NCBI GenBank assembly: GCA_016873615.1
Contig: VGWX01000024.1
Coordinates: 1 to 32,563 of the forward strand
From: Nitrospira sp.
GTDB taxonomy: Bacteria > Nitrospirota > Thermodesulfovibrionia > Thermodesulfovibrionales > SM23-35
DNA length: 32,563 nt
Direction of reading: 5' to 3'
The position numbers and the translations under genes were made by a program. Positions 17,361 to 27,476 of this stretch are shown here, in pieces. The stretch's first letter is position 1, and each line of letters begins with the position of its first letter. The notes beneath the pieces are model-generated. The model saw nothing but the letters and a program-made list of their open reading frames with translations. It did not search any database and was not told the origin of the DNA.

Positions 17361-18485
17361 ATGAGTCTTGTGGGACGGCTTGAAGACCTTGCCCTTTCTG
17401 ATATTTTTCAGATACTCAGTATAGGCAAAAAAACAGGCACCCTCCTTCTTAAGGGAAGCCGCGGGAATGCCCTTATAACCTTCAAAAATGGCCTCGTTGT
17501 AAGAGCAGAGACTGACGATATTGAAAAAACTCTCGGCGATGACCTGTTACATTCCGGGCTCATAAAAGACACTGTTTTCAATTTAGCTTCGGAAGTAAAA
17601 AAAAAGCTGCCTGCAAAATCCCACGTTGAAATACTCTTTGAACTCGGCTCCGTTAGTAAAGACACCCTGGAAAAAATAACAAAAAAAAGGATAGAGAGGG
17701 TTGTATGTCAACTGCTTGTATGGCAGGACGGTGATTTCCAGTTTGAACCCGATGATACAGACCCGAAAGGAAAGGTAGAGATATCTGACTTTGGCTGGGA
17801 GCTTTCAAAAGGAATGAGTCCGGAATATCTCTTAATGGAAGGGGCCAGGGTACATGATGAATCTTCACAGACTGCAACAGTTTCAACAGAGCAATTGACC
17901 GGGAGCCGGGAAGATGAGGAAGCATGGGAACAGGACTGGGATGTCATGCCCATTACGGAAAGAAAAGATATTTCGTCTTTGAGGGCCCTTACCCAGGAAT
18001 TACGGTTCCCGAATTCAGCATCAGAAATAACCCTTCTTATTCTAAGATTTGCAAGCGATATATTCCAGAGGGGCATCCTCTTTATGGTTGGCGATACAGA
18101 GGTTGTCGGACTTGGACAGTTTGGGCTCGACATAGATGGGGCTGATGAAAAGATAAGGGAGATAACTCTACCTTATGAAGAAAGCGCTTTTCTGGGAAAG
18201 ATTATACTGGAAAAACGTCCTTACAAAGGATTTGTGGAAAAAGATCCCGCAGTAGAGTCAATGATTCAGGAAATCGGAGGACAATGGCCTGATAAATTTG
18301 CCTTTTTCCCTATTATAGCTGAAGACAGGGTCGTTGCAATCCTTTATTGCGACAATCTGACGACTGAAGAAAAAGCAGGAGAGACAGAAGGTCTTGAGAT
18401 TTTCATAGATCAGGCGGGGCTTGCCCTTGAAAAATCTCTGCTCCAGAGAAAACTGCAGGAAATGGAAAAAAAGACCAAATCATAA
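17361..18485 (+). CDS. DUF4388/PATAN-domain protein with C-terminal GAF-like domain
   Basis: SLVGRLEDLALSDIFQILSIGKKTGTLLLKGSRGNALITFKNGLVVRAE is PATAN-like; C-terminal FAFFPIIAEDRVVAILYCDN is GAF-like. Confidence 0.8.
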   Translation: MSLVGRLEDLALSDIFQILSIGKKTGTLLLKGSRGNALITFKNGLVVRAETDDIEKTLGDDLLHSGLIKDTVFNLASEVKKKLPAKSHVEILFELGSVSKDTLEKITKKRIERVVCQLLVWQDGDFQFEPDDTDPKGKVEISDFGWELSKGMSPEYLLMEGARVHDESSQTATVSTEQLTGSREDEEAWEQDWDVMPITERKDISSLRALTQELRFPNSASEITLLILRFASDIFQRGILFMVGDTEVVGLGQFGLDIDGADEKIREITLPYEESAFLGKIILEKRPYKGFVEKDPAVESMIQEIGGQWPDKFAFFPIIAEDRVVAILYCDNLTTEEKAGETEGLEIFIDQAGLALEKSLLQRKLQEMEKKTKS

Positions 18486-18520
18486 TGTTTTTTTTAGTTC
18501 AATCTGTTAGAATTTAAAAA

Positions 18521-18910
18521 ATGCAGAGAGAAGCAGCCACTAAATCCATTCTTATCGTTGAAGATTCATCGACAACGAGGGCCCTCATCAGAGCTATTAT
18601 TGAAGAGATGGGAGACTTTACTATAGTGGAGGCTGGTTCAGGATTCGAGGCATTAAAGCTCCTTCCTACAGAGGAATTCAGCCTTGTCATAACTGATGTA
18701 AATATGCCTGATATCAATGGTCTTGAGCTTATCAACTTCATTAAGAATAATCCCAGATATACTCACATGCCCCTGATAATTGTGAGCACCGAGAGAAGCG
18801 AGGAGGATAAAAAACGTGGGATAGCGTTAGGCGCAATGGCTTATATTGCCAAGCCGTTCAAGGCTTATGAACTCCAGGAAGTTATAAAACAAGCTCTAAC
18901 AGGCATATGA
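18521..18910 (+). CDS. cheY: CheY-like single-domain response regulator
   Basis: SILIVEDSSTTRALIR; phosphoacceptor VITDVNMPDINGLEL; AKPF. Confidence 0.9.
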   Translation: MQREAATKSILIVEDSSTTRALIRAIIEEMGDFTIVEAGSGFEALKLLPTEEFSLVITDVNMPDINGLELINFIKNNPRYTHMPLIIVSTERSEEDKKRGIALGAMAYIAKPFKAYELQEVIKQALTGI

Positions 18911-20868
18911 AGGCCTCTAAAAAAGAATTCATCGCTGAGGCAGAAGATCTCCTTTTTGAATGTCAGCAGCTTGTTATCGAGATCCAGGGCACTTATCAAA
19001 CAGCATTAAATCCCGATACAATCAATGCGCTTTTCCGTTATATGCATACCCTCAAAGGACTTTCAGGTCTTTTTGGGAATAAGGGCATAACAGATATCAG
19101 CCATGCCCTGGAATCTCTTTTAGATGAAATAAGACTCGGAAAGATATTGATTAACGATACGATTGTGAATTTTCTATTCAAGAACATTGATATCCTGAGG
19201 TCTGCCATAGACGGGGTCAAGGAAGATCAGGAACCGGATTTGACCGAGGATATAAATAATATAAAGACCTTCAGGACGTCTTTGCAAGAAATGGCGATCG
19301 AAGTGAGTCTTCACGGACTTATTGATGAATCTATTGTTAAGGTGCTCTCAGAATATGAGGAACACAGGCTAAAGACAAATATAAAAAGCGGGAATGGCAT
19401 TTATCTTTTAAAAGCAGTTTTTGACCTTTCAACCTTTGACAAATCACTCGAAGAAACAACAAAAATAATAAAATCAAAAGGTGAACTGATATCCACCCTC
19501 CCTACATCTGCAGATGTGCCGAATGGCTCAATAGGATTCAACCTGATGTTTTCCACAAATATGCTCCTGAACGGGGTAAAGGAACACCTTGGTGAAAATA
19601 TTGAAGTTCTTGTGCAGGGAAAACAAACAGTAGTCCAGCCGCAGAAAAAACAGGAACAGTCTATTAAAAGCACAACAACCACGGTACGGGTTGACATAGA
19701 CAAACTTGACAGAATACTCAATACCATCGGAGAACTTACACTTGCAAAAGATGCCGTAAAAAGAATCGGCAAGGAATTAGCCGATGCATACCATTATTCG
19801 CCTTTTGTGCAAGACATAAACAAGATTTCTCAGACACTCGAAAGGAAACTTACAGAGCTTCAGGATGAGGTTCTTGAGATACGTATGGTCCCGGTAGGTC
19901 AGATATTCTCAAGACTCGCTCAGGTAATCAGGCGTTATTCAAGAGAGATAGGGAAAGAGATAGAACTGAACCTGTATGGGGAAGATACAGAGCTTGATAA
20001 ATCCCTTGCCGAGGAGATAGTTGACCCATTGATGCACCTTGTGAGAAATTCGCTCGACCATGGCATAGAGCCATCGGAAGAGAGGAAGAAAAAAGGCAAG
20101 AAAGAAAATGGCCGCATTGTTCTGAAGGCGTTCCAGAGGGGAAATCATGTTGTGATCGAGGTTAAAGATGACGGCGGCGGCATAGACACTGAAAAGGTAA
20201 GGGAAACAGCGATAAAAAAGGGATTGCTTGAGCCCGATGCCAAAGTGGAAGAACGTGAGTTTATTGATTTCATCTTCAACCCCGGTTTCAGCACAAAAGA
20301 TGTCGTGAGTGAAATTTCCGGCAGGGGCGTCGGCCTGGATGTTGTCAAGGAAAAACTCTCTGCCCTTGGTGGCTTTATAGAGGTTTATACAAAAAAAGAT
20401 AAAGGGACAACATTTACACTTACCTTGCCGATCACCCTTGCCATAATAAAGGCGCTTATTATTAAAGTCGGGCAGGAGAAATTTGGCATACCGATAACAA
20501 CCATATCTGAGACCATTGCGATCGAGCTACAGGACATTCAGACTATAGAATGGAAGGATGTCTATTATCTCAGAGGTGAAATGCTTCCTATAATCAGCAT
20601 AGCAAAAATTTTCAATATAGAGACAAAAAAAAGTGATTTTTCATTCGCAATCATTGTTGGGTTTGGCAAGAAAAAAATAGGACTGCTCGTTGATGAGATT
20701 ATAGGGCAACATGAGATTGTTATAAAGTCGCTCGGTGAATATTTCAAGGGCTTAAGTGGTTTTGCAGGCGCGGCAGAAATAGGGAGGCATGAAGTGCTGC
20801 TCATTCTTGATATAGAATCCATTATGGAAAAATCTCTCATAAAACAGGAGGGTGCCTCTCGTGTATGA
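18907..20868 (+). CDS. cheA: Chemotaxis histidine kinase CheA
   Basis: Hpt MHTLKGLSGLFG; H-NBox HLVRNSLDHGIE; DDGGGID; ISGRGVGLDVVK; C-terminal CheW-like regulatory domain. Confidence 0.95.
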   Translation: MKASKKEFIAEAEDLLFECQQLVIEIQGTYQTALNPDTINALFRYMHTLKGLSGLFGNKGITDISHALESLLDEIRLGKILINDTIVNFLFKNIDILRSAIDGVKEDQEPDLTEDINNIKTFRTSLQEMAIEVSLHGLIDESIVKVLSEYEEHRLKTNIKSGNGIYLLKAVFDLSTFDKSLEETTKIIKSKGELISTLPTSADVPNGSIGFNLMFSTNMLLNGVKEHLGENIEVLVQGKQTVVQPQKKQEQSIKSTTTTVRVDIDKLDRILNTIGELTLAKDAVKRIGKELADAYHYSPFVQDINKISQTLERKLTELQDEVLEIRMVPVGQIFSRLAQVIRRYSREIGKEIELNLYGEDTELDKSLAEEIVDPLMHLVRNSLDHGIEPSEERKKKGKKENGRIVLKAFQRGNHVVIEVKDDGGGIDTEKVRETAIKKGLLEPDAKVEEREFIDFIFNPGFSTKDVVSEISGRGVGLDVVKEKLSALGGFIEVYTKKDKGTTFTLTLPITLAIIKALIIKVGQEKFGIPITTISETIAIELQDIQTIEWKDVYYLRGEMLPIISIAKIFNIETKKSDFSFAIIVGFGKKKIGLLVDEIIGQHEIVIKSLGEYFKGLSGFAGAAEIGRHEVLLILDIESIMEKSLIKQEGASRV

Positions 20869-21679
20869 GGAATTTTTCGGCCTCAGGCAGCGACCTTTCA
20901 GCAAAACGCCTGATCCTAACTTTCTTTTTTTAAGCAGGAATCATGAAGAGGCATTGGCAAGGCTTCAATATGCTGTAGAGGAAAAAGAACTTATCCTGCT
21001 CACAGGAGAGATCGGCAGCGGGAAAACTACACTGACCCGTGCCCTCATGGATTCTCTCGGCGAAAAATACAGGATTATTCTGATAATTAATCCGCAGCTA
21101 ACCCCGATGCAATTCCTGAGGACAATCGCAAAGCGCTTTGATTTAGATATTCCTTACAATTACAAAGATAATCTGCTTGATGCAATATACGAAAAGGTCT
21201 ACAAGGATTTTGAGTCCGGGATAACACCGGTTATAATAATAGATGAGGCGCAGCTGATACCAAACAAAAGCACCTTTGAAGAGATAAGGCTTCTTACGAA
21301 CTTCCAGCTCGATTACACAAACCTTCTGAGCCTGATACTCGTGGGTCAGACAGATTTGCGCAGGAGATTGAACCACAAGACATACCTTCCCTTAAAGCAG
21401 CGGATAGGAATGTTTTTTCATCTCGGACCCCTGACTGAGGATGAAATCAAAGGTTATGTGGAGCACAGGTTGAGGATTTCAGGGCTTGATAATCCCTTGT
21501 TTACAGATAGCGCGCTGAAACAGCTTTATCATTACTCAGGCGGGATACCAAGGGTAATCAACAGCCTTGCCACATCAGCCCTTCTTGAAGGATTCAGCAG
21601 GGAGCTGCGGATCGTGGATGAAATGCTTATGCATGAAGCAGCACGGGAGCTCGGATTAAATGGATATCGCCAAAATTAG
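20861..21679 (+). CDS. ExeA/GspA-type AAA ATPase embedded in the che operon (GTG start 20861 preferred; track start 20852)
   Basis: MYEEFFGLRQRPFSKTPDPNFLFLSRNHEEALARLQYAVEE; Walker A TGEIGSGKTTL; Walker B VIIIDEAQL; AGGAGG 9 nt before 20861; overlaps the cheA stop by 8 nt. Confidence 0.88.
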   Translation: MYEEFFGLRQRPFSKTPDPNFLFLSRNHEEALARLQYAVEEKELILLTGEIGSGKTTLTRALMDSLGEKYRIILIINPQLTPMQFLRTIAKRFDLDIPYNYKDNLLDAIYEKVYKDFESGITPVIIIDEAQLIPNKSTFEEIRLLTNFQLDYTNLLSLILVGQTDLRRRLNHKTYLPLKQRIGMFFHLGPLTEDEIKGYVEHRLRISGLDNPLFTDSALKQLYHYSGGIPRVINSLATSALLEGFSRELRIVDEMLMHEAARELGLNGYRQN

Positions 21680-22403
21680 AAAAAAGCTTAAAGATTCAGA
21701 AGCGGAGAGTCAACAATCTAAAGCTTATGGTCAATCTGCAAAGGCGCCTGCGGACCAGACTGTTACGCATGACAAAATAATCCCGGAACCATCTTTCAGG
21801 CATGTTTCCACCTCTAACACTGAACAACAAACACCTGATATCGAAGCCCTGGAAACTGTTGGCACTGAAAAGGAAACGAAATCATCAGATAATGCACAAT
21901 TACAGACCAGGGAAGATCAAAAGAAGACACTCAGTGTTAAGGAAAATATAGAAGCTGAGAAAGAAGAAGAAATTATTGAGATACTTACCTTCAGCCTGCT
22001 GAAAGAAGAATTTGCATTCAGGGTCTCCCAGCTTGCTGAAATCCTGAGGTCCCAATGGATAACAAGGGTTCCAAATGTTCCTGACTATGTCCTCGGGATT
22101 ACTTCACTCAGGGGGAAAATCATCCCGGTGATTGATCTTAAGCTCAGACTTTCCCTGACATCCAGTCCATCAGATGTTATCCGCAAAGGCAAGATCCTGA
22201 TAATCAATGGGGACAAGGGGCCTGTCGGTACAGCAGTCGATAAGGTCATCGGCGTTGTACGTGTTGCAAAATCTGATATATTGCCGCCGCCGTCTCATCT
22301 CTCAGAAAAAGAACTCAAATTCATTGATGGCATAGCTGTTGTAGATAAGCGCTTCGTCTCAGTAATAAATATGGAAGAGGCAATTGCCCTGCATCTAAAA
22401 TGA
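21660..22403 (+). CDS. CheW-domain protein with ~105-aa acidic, low-complexity N-terminal extension
   Basis: C-terminal CheW domain EFAFRVSQLAEILRSQWITRVPNVPDYVLGITSLRGKIIPVIDLKLRL; N-terminus rich in E/K/Q/S. Confidence 0.88.
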   Translation: MDIAKIRKKLKDSEAESQQSKAYGQSAKAPADQTVTHDKIIPEPSFRHVSTSNTEQQTPDIEALETVGTEKETKSSDNAQLQTREDQKKTLSVKENIEAEKEEEIIEILTFSLLKEEFAFRVSQLAEILRSQWITRVPNVPDYVLGITSLRGKIIPVIDLKLRLSLTSSPSDVIRKGKILIINGDKGPVGTAVDKVIGVVRVAKSDILPPPSHLSEKELKFIDGIAVVDKRFVSVINMEEAIALHLK

Positions 22404-22440
22404 AAATAATTTTAACTCTTAATTGTCTTAAGGGGGCCTT

Positions 22441-24960
22441 ATGAGAAAAATTTCAAGAGAAAGCCTCGAATTCAAGTATCTGATCTTTGTTATAGGACTG
22501 CTGATCACCGGAATCCTGTGGTCCGGTATTGTATCATTCAGTGCTGTTTCGCTCGAAAAAATATATGGCAGAAGTTTTCAGTCTATTATGTGGGTCACGC
22601 TTATCTCGATCATAGGAATCACAGTAGTAGCTTTTTTATTCTGGATAGTTGCCAGGAAACTGGTAATTAAACCGCTTCAATCCATTGAAAAAGCCGCCAG
22701 ATCCCTGGCCGACGGAGATCTCACCTTTCGCCTGGATCTGAAGGCAGATGACGAGATAGGCAGGACGAGCAAGGCTATGAATGAATCTTCCCGCTCTCTC
22801 GGTGATATTTTCCAGAGGGTTAAGAACGGGTCAAAACGCGTAACCGCGGTTGCTGAAAAAGTAGAATCTGAATTTAATAAAGTTAGAGAAAATACAAAAC
22901 TCGAAACTGAGGCAATAGCCAATATTGCGAGTTCATTAGAGGAGATGAATTCAGCGGCAGCGGAGATCTCTGAGAGCACTGAGCGTCTTGCAGTCTCTAC
23001 AGAGGAAAAAGCAGCGTCAATGGAAGAAATTGTCACAAGTATAAGTCAGGTTGCACATAGCGCCCAGGAACTGTCAAATGTAGTCGACACAACATCATCC
23101 TCAATTGAAGAACTGTCTGCAACAATAAAAGAGGTAGCCTATAAGGCGGAGGAACTTGCTGCAGCCTCGGAAGAAACGCTTGCTGCAACAGAAGAAATTT
23201 CCTCTTCCATCAAAGAAGTTGAACAGAGCGCAAAAGAATCTGCGATGCTGTCGGAAAAGGTAAAAAATGAAGCATCTACTCTCGGCATATCGTCAGTGGG
23301 GAAAACTATAGAAGGGATTCAGAATATCAAAATATCATTTGACAACACAGCCAATTCCATAAATAAACTTGGCGTGAGATCAGATGAAATCGGCAAAATC
23401 CTGAATGTCATTGATGAGGTTACAGATCAGACAACCCTGCTCGCCCTTAACGCAGCTATACTTGCTGCTCAGGCAGGTGAACACGGGAAAGGGTTTTCGG
23501 TTGTTGCTGATGAAATAAAAGACCTTGCAGAGCGAACATCCTTCTCAACGCACGAGATAGCGGCACTTATTCAGGCCGTACAGCAGGAGGTAAAAGACGC
23601 TATTCTCGCTATGGATGAAGGCCTCAGGTCTGTAGAAGAAGGATTAAGTGTTGCAAATGACGCAGGCGACGCCCTCAGCAAGATAGTCGAGAGTTCTAAA
23701 AAATCAGCAGAAATGTCATTTTCCATTGAGCGCTCGACTGCGGAACAGGCAAAGACAACAAGACTTGTTTCAGAGTCCATGGAAAAAGTAAAAAACATGG
23801 TTTCACAGATTGCCAAGGCTACTTTAGAACAGAGCAAAGGCACACTGCTGATCACAAAAGCTACAGAGAAAATGAGAGACGTTTCCAATCATGTGAGAAC
23901 TGCAACAAATGAACAACTTATAAGCACCAAGCATATATCTGAAGCTATGGAACTCGCATCTGAAAAAAGTATTCAGATAGCCAAGGCTGTTAATGAACAA
24001 AGGGCAGGCGCAAGCCAGATATTCAGCTCTATCGAGAAGATAAAAGATACTCCAAAGCATAACATGGACAGAATGTTCAGCATAAACCAGTCACTAAAGG
24101 GTTTGTTCAAGAATACAGAACTTCTGACAAATGAACTGAAGAGGATTAAGTTACCCGATGAAGGGTCAGCCGGCTATACAGACATTGATATTGTAAGGTT
24201 CGGCGTTGAGCCTGTTGGTGGAGTTTCGCCTCTCGAGATTCAGGAAAAATTCAGCCCTTTGGCAGAACATCTCAGCAAAAAAACCGGGAAGAAGGTTGTG
24301 CTGAAGGTCGTATCTGATTATGAGGGTATTTTACGGGATATTGAGAAGGGCCTTACTCAATTCTCTTTTGTAAGCCCTGTTACGTACATCCTAGCAAAGA
24401 AAAAATATGGAACCCAGGTTATTGCCAAAGCATTGATTCAAGGAAAATCTACGTATCGTTCTGTCATCGTAACAAAAAGCGCCGGCAGGATTAACTCGAT
24501 CGAAGACATCAGGGGACGAAAATTCGCTTTTGGAGATCCGCACTCACTCTCGAGCTACATCGCTCCAAGGAATATGCTCCTTAATGCGGGAATTGATTTA
24601 AAAGATCTGCTCCATTATGAATATCTCGGCTCACATGAAGCTGTGGCAGATGCAGTCCTGAGCGCAAATTTCGACGCGGGAGGAATAAGAGAGAGCGAAG
24701 CAAACAAATTTAAAGATAAAGGACTCAAGTTTATTCAGTTCTCTGAAAATCTCCCGGGGTTCATTGTATGCGTCAGCAAGACAATGCCTCAGGGGACGAA
24801 AGAATCTCTTGAGATTGCACTCACTGCGCTGACAGACACAAGACCGGAAAGTTCCGCAATTCTCCATTCAATTTACAAACGTTACAGCGGCTTCGAAAAG
24901 GCTTATGACACTGAATTTGCCCAATTAGAGTCCATGATGTCTCAATTAGGTCTGCCTTAG
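22441..24960 (+). CDS. Methyl-accepting chemotaxis protein fused to a C-terminal PhnD-like periplasmic-binding-protein domain
   Basis: Two N-terminal TMs, HAMP, MCP tip [42 protein letters not shown], then from ~24187 [53 protein letters not shown] (PhnD-like). Confidence 0.9.
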   Translation: MRKISRESLEFKYLIFVIGLLITGILWSGIVSFSAVSLEKIYGRSFQSIMWVTLISIIGITVVAFLFWIVARKLVIKPLQSIEKAARSLADGDLTFRLDLKADDEIGRTSKAMNESSRSLGDIFQRVKNGSKRVTAVAEKVESEFNKVRENTKLETEAIANIASSLEEMNSAAAEISESTERLAVSTEEKAASMEEIVTSISQVAHSAQELSNVVDTTSSSIEELSATIKEVAYKAEELAAASEETLAATEEISSSIKEVEQSAKESAMLSEKVKNEASTLGISSVGKTIEGIQNIKISFDNTANSINKLGVRSDEIGKILNVIDEVTDQTTLLALNAAILAAQAGEHGKGFSVVADEIKDLAERTSFSTHEIAALIQAVQQEVKDAILAMDEGLRSVEEGLSVANDAGDALSKIVESSKKSAEMSFSIERSTAEQAKTTRLVSESMEKVKNMVSQIAKATLEQSKGTLLITKATEKMRDVSNHVRTATNEQLISTKHISEAMELASEKSIQIAKAVNEQRAGASQIFSSIEKIKDTPKHNMDRMFSINQSLKGLFKNTELLTNELKRIKLPDEGSAGYTDIDIVRFGVEPVGGVSPLEIQEKFSPLAEHLSKKTGKKVVLKVVSDYEGILRDIEKGLTQFSFVSPVTYILAKKKYGTQVIAKALIQGKSTYRSVIVTKSAGRINSIEDIRGRKFAFGDPHSLSSYIAPRNMLLNAGIDLKDLLHYEYLGSHEAVADAVLSANFDAGGIRESEANKFKDKGLKFIQFSENLPGFIVCVSKTMPQGTKESLEIALTALTDTRPESSAILHSIYKRYSGFEKAYDTEFAQLESMMSQLGLP

Positions 24961-25002
24961 AAAAAACAGAATCGTATTGGGAGGAAAGAAGTTAATAACG
25001 TT

Positions 25003-25485
25003 ATGAAATTTGCTGTTTTTAAGATAGGAGAGGAAATATTCGGGATTGAGATCAATAAAGTTGTTGAGATCCTCAATACACAAAAAGTCTATTCATTGCC
25101 GGAACTGCCTGACTTTCTCTCAGGTGTTATCACTGTTAGGGGGGAAGTGTTGCCACTCCTTGATCTGAGAAAAAGATTCGGCGTCAAATCCACTGATACA
25201 AAAGAGCTTGTCATAATAGTGCGGTCTGAGAGCGAGAAAATCGGATTGCTCGTAGATGAAATAAAAGAGATACTTTCCCTGAATGTCCAGGAGATCACAA
25301 CTCCCCCAAGCATATTCAAAGGCCTGCAAAAAAAGTACCTTACCGGGCTTGGCAAGAAAGACGATAGGATAATAATCCTTCTCAATATAGACTACCTCCT
25401 TACCTCAGAAGAAAAGATAATTCTGAAAGAGTCAGAAAGGATATTGGAAGAAGATGCAGGAACTGGAAAGGCTACTGAAAGATAA
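25003..25485 (+). CDS. cheW: Chemotaxis coupling protein CheW
   Basis: FAVFKIGEEIFGIEINKVVEILNTQKVYSLPELPDFLSGVITVRGEVLPLLDLRKRFG. Confidence 0.92.
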   Translation: MKFAVFKIGEEIFGIEINKVVEILNTQKVYSLPELPDFLSGVITVRGEVLPLLDLRKRFGVKSTDTKELVIIVRSESEKIGLLVDEIKEILSLNVQEITTPPSIFKGLQKKYLTGLGKKDDRIIILLNIDYLLTSEEKIILKESERILEEDAGTGKATER

Positions 25486-27433
25486 TGATGTTGAAGTCAG
25501 GAGGGATGCTCTTGAAAGACTGAAGGGAAAGTCAGGTGACATTTCTTCTATAAATCTGCTCCTGAAAGCTATGGAAGACACAAGCTGGAGGGTAAGGAAC
25601 ACTGCCGTAGATATCATCATCGAAGAACATCCGATCGAAACCTATATCAATAGTTTGATTAATCTCCTATATCTTGACGATAATGCAGGAGCAAGGAACT
25701 CTGCAATTGAAGCTCTCGTGAGACTCAATAAAAAGGCAACTATTTTTCTTATCGAGGCATTCAATACACCTAACAGGGATGTAAGAAAATTCATCATAGA
25801 TGTCCTCGGAGAATTTAAAGACAGCAGATCCCTCCCGCTAATGCTCAGCGCCCTCAGGGATGACGACGAAAATGTTCGCGCCACAGCCATAGAACATATC
25901 GGTAAGGTAGGCGAATCATCTGTGGTTGACGCCTTAATAGAAATAGTCGAGAGTGATGATATCTGGACAGCCTATCCTGCAGCTGATGCGCTTGGCAGGA
26001 TTGGAGACAGGAAGGCTGTACCGGCCTTAATAAAGGCATTAGACAAAAAAACACTCAGGATACCTACTATAAAGTCTCTGAGTTTGATTGCAGATCCTGA
26101 TACGCTAAAACATATAATCCCTTTTTTAGAAGATCCGTCAAAGACTGCACAGGAAGAAACCCTGCGCAGCATAGAGAGATTCTACCGCAAAGGAATAAGT
26201 GAAGAAATAGTAACAGGGGAAATAAAAAGACTTATCGGTGACAGGACATTAGATATACTTATAGCGCATGCATGGTCCAACAAGCCTGAGGCAAGGAAAT
26301 CTGCAATACTCATCCTCGGTTTAATGAAAGATGAGAGGGCTTTCACTCCTCTCCTCGATATATCACAGGAAGAAGATTTCGCAGAAGAAGTTAAAAGGGC
26401 CTTCGTATTTATCGGGAAAGACAGACCGGAATCTTTATTAAAACTGTTTGAGACCGAGAATGTTTATCAAAAGCGTTTTATATGCGACATAGCAAGCAGG
26501 ATAGTCTCTCCTGTTTATTCCCCTGTTTTTGAGAATCTTCTGGATGATGACGATGGACATATCCGCTCCATCTCTGCGATAGCGCTTTCGAAAATCAGTG
26601 ATCCAAAGTCCGTAGAACCCATCAAAAGACTCCTGACCGACCCATATCAGGACGTTCAGGAAGCTGCTGTTGAGGCGCTCTCAAACCTTGGAGCATGGCT
26701 TTCAACCGATGAACTCATAAGTATGCTCGGTAATATGAACCCGATACTCAGGAGAAACGCAGCTTTGATACTCGGGAAAACAGGCTCAAAAGAGGCAGTG
26801 CCTGCCCTTGGTTTCGCGCTTAAGGATGGGAATGTAAATGTAAGGAAGGCTTGCGTTGAAGCATTTTCACTATTAAAGACAGAAGATTCCATCAGGTTTC
26901 TCATCTTTGCGCTTACTGATGAGGAACCTTTCATCAGGGTTTCATCAGCTGTCAGCCTTGGCCGCATAGGGGGTAAAGGCGTCTTTGAGGCCCTCTCTCA
27001 TCTCCTGTCCGATACAGATGACTCCGTCCGGGTTGCTGTATCAAAGTCCTTAGGTATGCTTAAAGACAACCGGGCTGTTAAACCGCTTATCGGGCTTCTA
27101 TCCGACAGAAATGGTTTTGTTGTGACAACAACAATAGAGTCTCTCAGCAGGATAGGCGGGGATGAGGCAAAATATGCCTTATTGAAGATGCTTGCTTCAG
27201 AAGATAAAGAGGTCAGAAGGACCGCCATAAAAGCGCTTTCATCATTTGAGGACAGTCAGGATAAATTAATGCCCTTTCTCTACGATGCTGATTGGGCAAC
27301 AAGAATGGCTGCTGTAGAGGTTTTAGGGAAAAAAGCAAGGGGTATTATACGAAGGGAACTCGAAAAAATTCTTGATATCGAGCAAGATCCGATAGTAAAA
27401 AAGGCGATTGAAGAGAGCCTTAAAATAAGTTAG
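25454..27433 (+). CDS. HEAT-repeat protein
   Basis: Many ~30-aa HEAT repeats, e.g. DDDENVRATAIEHIGKVGESSVVDALIEIVES; overlaps the cheW 3' end by 32 nt. Confidence 0.92.
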   Translation: MQELERLLKDNDVEVRRDALERLKGKSGDISSINLLLKAMEDTSWRVRNTAVDIIIEEHPIETYINSLINLLYLDDNAGARNSAIEALVRLNKKATIFLIEAFNTPNRDVRKFIIDVLGEFKDSRSLPLMLSALRDDDENVRATAIEHIGKVGESSVVDALIEIVESDDIWTAYPAADALGRIGDRKAVPALIKALDKKTLRIPTIKSLSLIADPDTLKHIIPFLEDPSKTAQEETLRSIERFYRKGISEEIVTGEIKRLIGDRTLDILIAHAWSNKPEARKSAILILGLMKDERAFTPLLDISQEEDFAEEVKRAFVFIGKDRPESLLKLFETENVYQKRFICDIASRIVSPVYSPVFENLLDDDDGHIRSISAIALSKISDPKSVEPIKRLLTDPYQDVQEAAVEALSNLGAWLSTDELISMLGNMNPILRRNAALILGKTGSKEAVPALGFALKDGNVNVRKACVEAFSLLKTEDSIRFLIFALTDEEPFIRVSSAVSLGRIGGKGVFEALSHLLSDTDDSVRVAVSKSLGMLKDNRAVKPLIGLLSDRNGFVVTTTIESLSRIGGDEAKYALLKMLASEDKEVRRTAIKALSSFEDSQDKLMPFLYDADWATRMAAVEVLGKKARGIIRRELEKILDIEQDPIVKKAIEESLKIS

Positions 27434-27476
27434 CATTTATGATTAATTGCTACAGGATGAAAGAATCTAAATCCAA

